From Phytophthora hibernalis (lineage: Eukaryota; Oomycota; Peronosporomycetes; Peronosporales; Peronosporaceae), in contig JAAKBF010000030.1 in NCBI GenBank assembly GCA_012656075.1, forward strand, positions 248,001 to 312,000: a DNA stretch of 64,000 nt, read 5' to 3'. Within the stretch, counting starts at the first letter, position 1. Each line of letters opens with the position of its first letter. Made by a program: the position numbers and the translations under genes. Positions 57,949 through 64,000 of this stretch are shown one piece after another. The notes beneath the pieces are model-generated. The model saw nothing but the letters and a program-made list of their open reading frames with translations, made no database searches and had not been told where the DNA came from.

Positions 57949-59784
57949 TCAGTCAAGCAGCAAGATTAATACCACTACAACGATACGAACGATTGCAGCA
58001 GCGGCTACAGTGCTGACAATACCGGTACCCCGCCCAAAACCGCTAGTCGAGGACGAGTGGCTGCTTGCAGCGCTGTAGCTGCTGCTACTGGTTGACCGAA
58101 CCTCGGTATCGACGTTGACACCGAATGCCGTGTCCAGGACGTTCTTGGCTGCTTGTTGCCCGATGTACATGACGAACGCATACGGGTTGACCGTCCCCTC
58201 TTTCATGAGACTGGCATCACTGAGGTAGATGTTCTGCGTACCAACGACTCGGAACGAAGCTTCCGCACATCGCGAGGCGTCGTCGGCTTCATCAGCAGCA
58301 GTGTAGCAGCTTCCTCCGAAGTGATGACTCACACTGCCACCGTTTTCGCTGATCCAGCTCGCAATATCCACGTCCCCGCCAAGGAACACAGACCCGGCGT
58401 CTGTCATGGCTGAGATCATCTTGGCAGCGTAAGTTTCCATTGCTTCGACGTCGTTTGAAGTCGACAGGTACCATGATCCGTTGGTCGCTACATTGAAAGA
58501 ACTTCCTTTGACGCTGATGTAGTCTCGCGATTCCGGGTTGTTGATCAGCAGCGCGAGCGTGTAGGCTTCGTCTGTCTTGTAGTCATCTCCGAATCCGTGC
58601 GGTAACACTGTCGTCTGGAACTCGTACTCTCGCCCACCAATCTCCATGGTCTCGTAGGCCGTCAACACGGGGCCAGGAATGGCCCATGGTCCAGTCTGGT
58701 TCTTCACAAATTGTGCGATGGCGTCTTTTGGTCGCTCCGTGTTCAGGAACGGCACCATCCCAGAATGCGTGAACGAGGCATAAACCACAGCAGCATCGAA
58801 GACAGCCTTGCCCACAGCCTCATTGATCACCCATGTATCCTGTTCGCCAACACCGGCAAATGAGCCCGCCGAGGCGAGAGCCTCGAGTTGATCTTGTGGG
58901 CCGATGCCGCTTTGCATGAGGAGTTGGGGCGTACTCAGCGCCCCAGCCGCAACCACCACTACACCGCGGTCGGTCAAGGACACCTCCGTCGTATCTCCTG
59001 TTTCGCTCTGGTACACGACACCAGTAGCGATGCCCTGCGTCTGCTGGATGTACAGCACCTTGGAGTTCACAAACAGCTTGAAATTATCTCGGTCTTCCAT
59101 TGCCGAGTAGAACGTCTTCGCAGGCGAGTCTCTCAGTCCGTCCTTGATGGTGTACGGCGGGTGTCCGAACGTGGCATTCTTGTTGTTCCTGGCCTCTTCG
59201 TCGTTCAGCGTCTTGAAAGAGTATCCGACGCCTTCTAGCGCTGAGCTGACGATGTTGAATGCCTCCAGGAGATAGTATTCTCCGTCAGCGGATGGCGTCT
59301 CCGTGTACGGAGACAGCTCCTCGACAGCATCAAAGCCGCTGTTCACCACGTCCGCACCAAATGGCCACGTCGCCTTGCTCAAGTAGGCATCGGGTGTGCG
59401 GAAGTACTGCACGGCACTGATCGATGAGCAACCACCGAGCAGTTTGCCGAGCCAAATGGACGCCGAGTCGATCCAGTCAACGCGATATGCTTCGTTCTCA
59501 GTGTTGTAGATTACGTTGTCGAACTCGCCTGGAATGTCAAACTTGGTCCAGCCCTTGGACGCCGAGTACGACAACACATCCGTGCCTCCCGTGGCCTGCA
59601 GCGACACGTTGCCAGCCTCGAGCAGGAGCACCGACACATCCGACAGGCGCGTCAGATACTCGACCACCACCAGTCCACCGGGACCAGACCCCACAACGAT
59701 CACATCGTACGCATCGCTGCCCAACACACTGCAAACCAGACTTGCACACCAAAGCAGCAGCCCGTAAAGATCGATTGATATCAT
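57949..59784 (-). CDS. GMC-family FAD oxidoreductase, secreted or anchored
   Basis: This 611-residue protein starts with a signal peptide (MISIDLYGLLLWCASLVCSV). The FAD-binding Rossmann motif follows directly (YDVIVVGSGPGGLVVVEYL, with Glu in LLLEAGN). Further glucose-methanol-choline signatures are WLGKLLGGCSSISAVQYF, GALSTPQLLMQSGIGP, and the C-terminal catalytic region with SVSHHFGGSCYT and EGTVNPYAFVMY (the usual His and Asn). Enzymes of this family oxidise alcohols, sugars or similar substrates; the substrate cannot be told from sequence. A Ser-rich linker and a hydrophobic end (IVRIVVVVLILLLD) suggest a membrane or GPI anchor. The ATG at 59784 is preferred over upstream frame because the signal peptide starts there and an initiator lies 37-43 bp upstream. 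Confidence 0.9.
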   Translation of the reverse strand: MISIDLYGLLLWCASLVCSVLGSDAYDVIVVGSGPGGLVVVEYLTRLSDVSVLLLEAGNVSLQATGGTDVLSYSASKGWTKFDIPGEFDNVIYNTENEAYRVDWIDSASIWLGKLLGGCSSISAVQYFRTPDAYLSKATWPFGADVVNSGFDAVEELSPYTETPSADGEYYLLEAFNIVSSALEGVGYSFKTLNDEEARNNKNATFGHPPYTIKDGLRDSPAKTFYSAMEDRDNFKLFVNSKVLYIQQTQGIATGVVYQSETGDTTEVSLTDRGVVVVAAGALSTPQLLMQSGIGPQDQLEALASAGSFAGVGEQDTWVINEAVGKAVFDAAVVYASFTHSGMVPFLNTERPKDAIAQFVKNQTGPWAIPGPVLTAYETMEIGGREYEFQTTVLPHGFGDDYKTDEAYTLALLINNPESRDYISVKGSSFNVATNGSWYLSTSNDVEAMETYAAKMISAMTDAGSVFLGGDVDIASWISENGGSVSHHFGGSCYTAADEADDASRCAEASFRVVGTQNIYLSDASLMKEGTVNPYAFVMYIGQQAAKNVLDTAFGVNVDTEVRSTSSSSYSAASSHSSSTSGFGRGTGIVSTVAAAAIVRIVVVVLILLLD

Positions 59785-59820
59785 TTTAGACACGCTTCTC
59801 ACTCGTCCAAGACCAAAGCG

Positions 59821-59827
59821 GGAATGA
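59821..59827 (-). promoter_or_regulatory. Oomycete-type initiator upstream of GMC gene
   Basis: On the minus strand this reads TCATTCC in the context GATTCATTCCCGCTTTGG, an exact match to the core of the initiator described for oomycete promoters. It lies 37-43 bp before the proposed ATG, a normal distance for these organisms. Confidence 0.6.
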
Positions 59828-60045
59828 ATCGATGGCGAAATGCAGGAAGGGGCCAGCGTGAACCCATACTCCCAACGGATACTTTCACTACCTGTAGTTG
59901 AAGTTGCTACATGGATACACATTGTGCAGCCATGTATTAATGCCACGTTATCCGTTCACCGATGCCTCTCGTAGCTTTTCCTGCTCGTCACTTTACTGAA
60001 ACCTAATCTATCACTAATCTACACAGCACAACCTTGGTCGCTTCA

Positions 60046-61014
60046 TCACGGTACAGGTGAGGAGGACATTTCGCGTATTTGACGCTTGCCCATGGACATG
60101 GCTCGCCGTCGTGCACTACGCTCCACATTGAGCGGGATGTCGATGGGCGCGTACTCGGACAGAGTTGTGTATGTCTGCGCCTGAGCGTCAGGTTTCTCCT
60201 GGATGAAGTTCATGAGCAGCTTGGCCACGTCGCTCGACTTGTCGCTCATCACAGCGGCCAGGATGAAGTTGAACTGCTGGATGCGGTAGTTGATGAGTGC
60301 GTTGCGTGTGGTGAACAGGGTGTACACACCGCCACTAGGCATCAGAGGAAGCCACGGACGGCCTGCGAGGTTGAACTTGACGGCGTCCAGCGGCAGCACC
60401 GCGTTGTTGTCGTAGCTCGCCACTCCGCCGTTCGGTCGGAACTCCTCGTTCATAGCTGCGGGTGCACTCCTCCGCTCCTCCACTGCGTTGCTGTCACTGA
60501 TCCAGGAGTCTCTTCTTCGGTCCGATCGACCGTCCTCCGTTCGTGTTGGCGACCAAAGCGGTGAAGCTTCAGGTGGTTCACGCGTCAACGGGTTGCACAG
60601 TAGCGACGAGTAGTTAAGTCCGAAGCCGACGCTGGTGCTGCTGCTGCGAGGTCGTTGCGAGGGCATGACCTTGGTCAGCTCCTGGTGGAACGTACGGAAG
60701 TCGTTGTAGCGGCGACGTACCACGTAACCCTCGAGCGGCATCTCCCACGACCGCACCTCCAACAGGTAGTACACGACGTCGTCGGAGCCGTGCATGTGGC
60801 CCACGACCACGACGCTCTCGTAGACGGTGCCAGAGGTGCTGCAGACACTGAGTCGTGTCTCCGCAGTCGAGTCTGCACGATAACGAGCCATGGCCGGTAT
60901 AGCCCCCAGAGACCGCTGTCGAGGTGGCAAACCGACTCGACGGTCAGGACTCTTGTCTGTTGCCAGTGACCATGGCAAACCTCCTGCTTGGTACATGACA
61001 TGAACGTCGCCCAT
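60046..61014 (-). CDS. PX-domain phosphoinositide-binding protein
   Basis: The protein has about 322 residues and carries a PX (phox homology) domain, which binds phosphatidylinositol phosphates on endosomal or plasma membranes. The core is YYLLEVRSWEMPLEG followed by VVRRRYNDFRTFHQELTKVM, where RRYNDF is the 'RRYSDF' lipid-binding motif. About 100 Ser/Arg/Pro-rich residues then interrupt the domain before its second half (WLPLMPSGGVYTLF, YRIQQFNFILAAVM). The first ATG is at 61014. An ATG at 60891 (MARYRADSTAETRL) has a better context and starts just before the domain, so the real protein may be about 281 residues. The sequence around 61026-61013 (CTCATTTGGCAATGG on the minus strand) resembles an initiator, which would favour the downstream ATG. 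Confidence 0.75.
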   Translation of the reverse strand: MGDVHVMYQAGGLPWSLATDKSPDRRVGLPPRQRSLGAIPAMARYRADSTAETRLSVCSTSGTVYESVVVVGHMHGSDDVVYYLLEVRSWEMPLEGYVVRRRYNDFRTFHQELTKVMPSQRPRSSSTSVGFGLNYSSLLCNPLTREPPEASPLWSPTRTEDGRSDRRRDSWISDSNAVEERRSAPAAMNEEFRPNGGVASYDNNAVLPLDAVKFNLAGRPWLPLMPSGGVYTLFTTRNALINYRIQQFNFILAAVMSDKSSDVAKLLMNFIQEKPDAQAQTYTTLSEYAPIDIPLNVERSARRRAMSMGKRQIREMSSSPVP

Positions 61015-61593
61015 TGCCAAATGAGTCACCGACAGGATGGATGGAGGCGATCGATGCAGGGAATTCTGATACGGAGCGAGGACCGGGCGACCTGATTCAC
61101 GCCGCGAGAGACACGCGTTGTATGTCTGTAGTAGTGTTGGTGACGTTTTCTTGCTTGCAAAAGCTCGAGTGAGCGAGGGAAGCTTTGGTAACGGTACTGT
61201 AGCGGCTGAGCCGCGGGCCTTCCAGGCAGAGCCCCATCCTGCGTGGCAAAGAAGAGGCCTGAGAAGATTCGGGAAGACTTGGATGCGCTAGGACGCATTG
61301 GACATCGCTAAAGCACTCGAAGCAGAGTTTGACGCGGCTTCTGTCCGTCTGATTGTCTGCCTGCACGCGCAGCAAGCATTGGTTTTGGTTTGGCATCGCA
61401 TATTGCCTCGTTTGAGGCGTGGTGTCCTAAGAATTTGGATGGAGGTGGCAGGAGCAAATCGAAGGCGCGTGTTGAAGTGCTCGGCAGAGCAGCCGCGTGA
61501 AAATTGTTAGATCGGTGCTTTGCATCACTCGGTTGCGACTCCGACGGACGGCAACTCGGTGGTCGACAACTAGTTCTAGTTGTAGTTGATGCA
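61015..61593. other. Intergenic stretch between QNG1 and the PX gene
   Basis: Both neighbours are on the minus strand. The left end should hold the PX gene promoter, with the initiator-like sequence noted there. No separate coding region or RNA gene is supported. Confidence 0.5.
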
Positions 61594-63050
61594 CTAGTAG
61601 AAGAACGTGTCACGGGTGGCGTGACGCTCGAGACCTCGGAAACGGTCCTCCTTGCCCACGCGCCACAGGTAGAAGTCCAACTCGAGGCTGTTGATGCGGC
61701 CCTTGCTCTCCACTGCGATTTGGTGGCTGGCCACGAGCGCTGCGGCACGCAGTTCACACTCCTGCTGGCTGACAGGCAGCACCTCACCTCGGTTGATCCG
61801 GTCTTCCAGCTCCGCGTCGTACTGTTATCATACATCGACAGTAAAGCTTAGACAAAGTGTGAACTCTTGGGCATTAGAATCAAGTTGCTTCTTACCTCCA
61901 GAACACCAAGAGCATGCAGCACGCACGGCAACACCTGTACAACAAAACAGTAGCCAAGTTTAATGACACCACCCGTTGACCACCGAAACCGGATTACGAC
62001 TTCATACGTTGTCACTCAAAGCCGTCAGCTTGTTGATATCAGCGAACGCCAACTTCGGGTCCGAGTCCTGCGCAGCATGGTTCAAGTTAGTTCAGACCTC
62101 AACGATGGTGCAGCACCATGCTTGCTACCTTGAATCGGCGATGGATACACGCGACGGCCAGCTGTACGCGCTTCAGCAAGTACACCTTCTCGCCGTGGAA
62201 CTCGTAGTGGTCGTCAAAGCTCGGGAACGTCGCCACAAGCCGGTCCACAAGGTACGCCGCGCTGGCACTAGGCTCAACAGCCTCCTTCTCCTCAAAGTCA
62301 TCAGAGCTCTTCGGCGACAGGTTTGCCAAGACGAACTCTCCGAAATCTTCCATCTTGAGGTCAACCAGCTTCTGTCCACTCTCGTTCAGAATCTACATCA
62401 CCACATCAGTCAGCGTCATCACGAGCATCTCCAAGTCTTTTTACCTTCTGCAGCATCACAGCCAGCGGCTTGAGCGGACCCGGCTTGGCCATGTAGATGC
62501 CCGTCGAGATCTCCTCGTCCTTCTCGAGTGGGATGCTGAAGTACGACGCAACCAAATCAATGCTCAAGTGCTGCATGAACTGCGCGTTGAGCTTGGGCGC
62601 CGAGATGTACATGCCAATGAGTCCGAACACCTGCATCCAACCGCATCAGAATCAACTCTCTCTATCCACCCAGTAGCTACACTCACAATGGTGTCGTGAG
62701 CTCCTCGATCCGCGTACTTGTGCAGGTCCTTCCTGAAGCCGCTGCCAAAGTTCAGCAGGCCATACAGCGCTGCATTCACAATACAATACCGTCAGCAATT
62801 GCAGCAACTTAATCCTCCGTCTATTGCAGCCACACGCACTGAGGAAGTTAAGTTCGTCCTGCTGCGAGCGGAAGTTGAGTGGGAAGTTCGAGGGCTCTGC
62901 AAGTCGCGCGAACTCCTCAGCGTCCAGCTGCTCTACGAATGCGCGCACTTTGTCCTCATTGATATGCACTGAAGAGGACTCGTGGGCCAGTAGCGCAGCG
63001 CACGAAGGCCGCACACGAGCCAGCAGGTCAGTAGATACCGGTACAGCCAT
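61594..63050 (-). CDS. QNG1: Queuosine salvage protein (DUF2419), seven exons
   Basis: This family hydrolyses queuosine nucleotides to release queuine, the base inserted at the wobble position of tRNA-Tyr, -His, -Asn and -Asp. Exons: 63050-62840, 62769-62687, 62630-62445, 62392-62129, 62067-62008, 61934-61896 and 61821-61594. All introns are GT-AG, 52-74 nt long, and keep frame, giving 356 residues, near the family's usual 340. Diagnostic stretches, in order, are DELNFLTLYGLLNFGSGFRK, ILNESGQKLVDL, FPSFDDHYEFHGEKVYLLKR, FADINKLTALSDNVLPCVLH and the C-terminal GRINSLELDFYLWRVGKEDR, matching the family's 'GEINS--LDYYLW' end. The start has an initiator-like TCATTTCG 18-25 bp upstream. It is divergent from CNOT11. 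The exon model is an inference from splice signals plus family similarity. Confidence 0.85.
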
Positions 63051-63202
63051 CGTGTATCAATCGATGTCGAAATGATTGTGCCAGGCACTAAGTGCGTATA
63101 GTCGTATGGACTAAGTACGCACTCTCCACCTCCTCCCGTTAGAAGAGCAGTAAAGCACTATCCGGATAAGAGAAGCCTCCGTCCCCCTCCTCCCCCGCCG
63201 CG
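63051..63202. promoter_or_regulatory. Compact divergent promoter region QNG1/CNOT11
   Basis: Only 152 bp separate the two start codons. On the minus strand TCATTTCG (63068-63075) resembles the oomycete initiator and would give QNG1 a leader of about 20 nt. No matching initiator is obvious for CNOT11. No TATA box is seen. Confidence 0.45.
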
Positions 63203-64000
63203 ATGCTGGAGATCCGAGAGCTGCGGCCGCTTCTGGCCATCCTCAATGTGCGTACCTAGCAGCTGCAGGCAGTGCGCTCGCTCCCCGTCGCTAGAGCCGC
63301 AGACAAGAGTGTTAGAAATGACGTCAATGCGGTTTCTAACCACGTTTCTATTGCTCTTGCAGGAGGACGACAAGCCCCTGGAGCAAGTAAACAGCATATT
63401 CCTGCGCACGTTCACCAAGAACGACCACTTCAAAGTGGGCTGCACCATCTGTATCCTGTTGCAGGACAACCTGCTTACGAGCTCCCAGGTGCGGACATAT
63501 CCTACTACTAACAGAGGATTTATCGATTCACTATTGTTATTGCTGTGTCTATTTACTTTGATGCAGCGTATCGTGGGCTTCTCCATCCTGAGTGACCTGT
63601 ACCGTAATGAAGGCGCTACGACGAACCCGTTCCTGCCAGTGTTTCTGGACGCCTTGGAGAAGGGCAGCGACGTCTGTGAGAAGAAGTTGATTGTGCACTT
63701 GCTGACGGCAACGGGTGTTTCTCGAGACGTGCGTTGAGCTGGAATTTTTTTCTTTGGAAAACAGTACTGATGTTGTTGATGTTGTTGCTGCTGTAGTCGA
63801 GCAAGAAGGCGGCGAAGCAGTTGATGGCAGAGGTTCGAGCAAACCCGTCGCTGCCGGTTCAGTTTGACGTTGAGGCCATGCGAAACAGCTACTTGGAGCG
63901 GACGCCGTCGGTGCCGCAGTTCCGTGCAGCAGGCATTCGCAATGTGGTGACGGACACCGAGTTCGATCTGCAGGAGCACGTCAACAACGGCGCGAATTTG
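63203..64000 (+). CDS. CNOT11: CCR4-NOT transcription complex subunit 11, partial
   Basis: CNOT11 docks, with CNOT10, on the N-terminal region of the CNOT1 scaffold of the CCR4-NOT mRNA deadenylase complex. Exons: 63203-63247, 63363-63488, 63567-63728 and 63797 to the window end. Introns are 115, 78 and 68 nt, all GT-AG with phase preserved, and 179 residues are visible. The conserved start reads PLEQVNSIFLRTFTKNDHFK, VGCTICILLQDNLLTSSQ, then RIVGFSILSDLYRNEGATTN and NPFLPVF, closely following the family pattern 'SLE--S--F---F-R-DHFRVG-AL-LLLQ' and '--LY--Y-RTE---NPF'. A downstream segment (ANPSLPVQFDVEAMRNSYLE) fits the linker region. The C-terminal domain (DUF2363) lies beyond the window. 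Confidence 0.85.

Noticed and set aside
59785..59946. N-terminal extension of the GMC oxidoreductase by 54 codons
   Set aside because: It would bury the signal peptide, and it overlaps the initiator at 59821-59827, so the ATG at 59784 is the better start.
61308..61835. Minus-strand frame of 175 codons
   Set aside because: It is a shadow frame of the last QNG1 exon; the other minus-strand frame carries the family's conserved C-terminus.
63158..63979. Minus-strand frame of 273 codons
   Set aside because: It is antisense to the CNOT11 exons, which have consistent splice signals and family similarity on the plus strand.
1..64000. RXLR or Crinkler effector genes, expected in an oomycete
   Set aside because: I found no signal peptide followed by RXLR-EER and no LFLAK-type start in any supported frame.

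Overview
The window looks like nuclear DNA of an oomycete, probably Phytophthora-like. The intact genes at the right end have short GT-AG introns of 52-115 nt. Upstream of the GMC oxidoreductase gene there is an exact match to the oomycete initiator core TCATTCC. The left flank is a graveyard of eukaryotic DNA transposons and Ty3/gypsy pieces of the kinds common in oomycete repeats. The species is an inference and cannot be fixed from the sequence alone.

Layout. (1) Bases 1-23110 are gene-poor and rich in decayed mobile elements: pogo-like, Harbinger-like (DDE_Tnp_4), PiggyBac-like, Tc1/mariner-like and Ty3/gypsy fragments, a relic SET domain, an ankyrin-like relic, a MITE-like inverted-repeat element, and three stray fragments of the repeat unit described next. 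(2) Bases 23111-48470 are a single head-to-tail tandem array of a unit of about 764 bp. Each unit carries one intron-containing tRNA-Tyr(GTA) gene. There are 33 complete tRNA copies, all on the + strand, and a 34th copy cut off inside the tRNA. The central units read as identical, while the outer units carry shared and private variants. (3) Bases 48471-52356 are again degenerate: a UPF1-like superfamily 1 helicase relic whose motifs I, II, III and QYR region are still readable, a possible hAT-like fragment, a Tc1/IS630-like helix-turn-helix fragment and unrecognised remnants. (4) Bases 52357-64000 are a compact gene block: an HMG-CoA synthase fused to a beta-ketoacyl-synthase domain, a mucin-like single-pass membrane protein, a GMC-family FAD oxidoreductase, a PX-domain protein, the queuosine salvage enzyme QNG1 (seven exons), and the 5' part of CNOT11 (CCR4-NOT subunit 11), which runs off the window.

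How the parts may connect. The array is a large dedicated source of tRNA-Tyr with a GUA anticodon. In eukaryotes G34 of this tRNA is a target of queuosine modification, and the queuosine salvage gene QNG1 lies about 13 kb from the array. That proximity may be chance, but it can be tested. QNG1 and CNOT11 are divergent, with only 152 bp between their start codons, and probably share a promoter. The HMG-CoA synthase/ketosynthase fusion joins two thiolase-fold condensing enzymes in one polypeptide. Its reading frame is broken twice, each time by an apparent one-base loss in an A run, so sequencing error is at least as likely as real decay.

Limits. All homology calls were made by reading motifs, with no database search. 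The statement that units are identical rests on reading the sequence and its translations, not on an alignment program.
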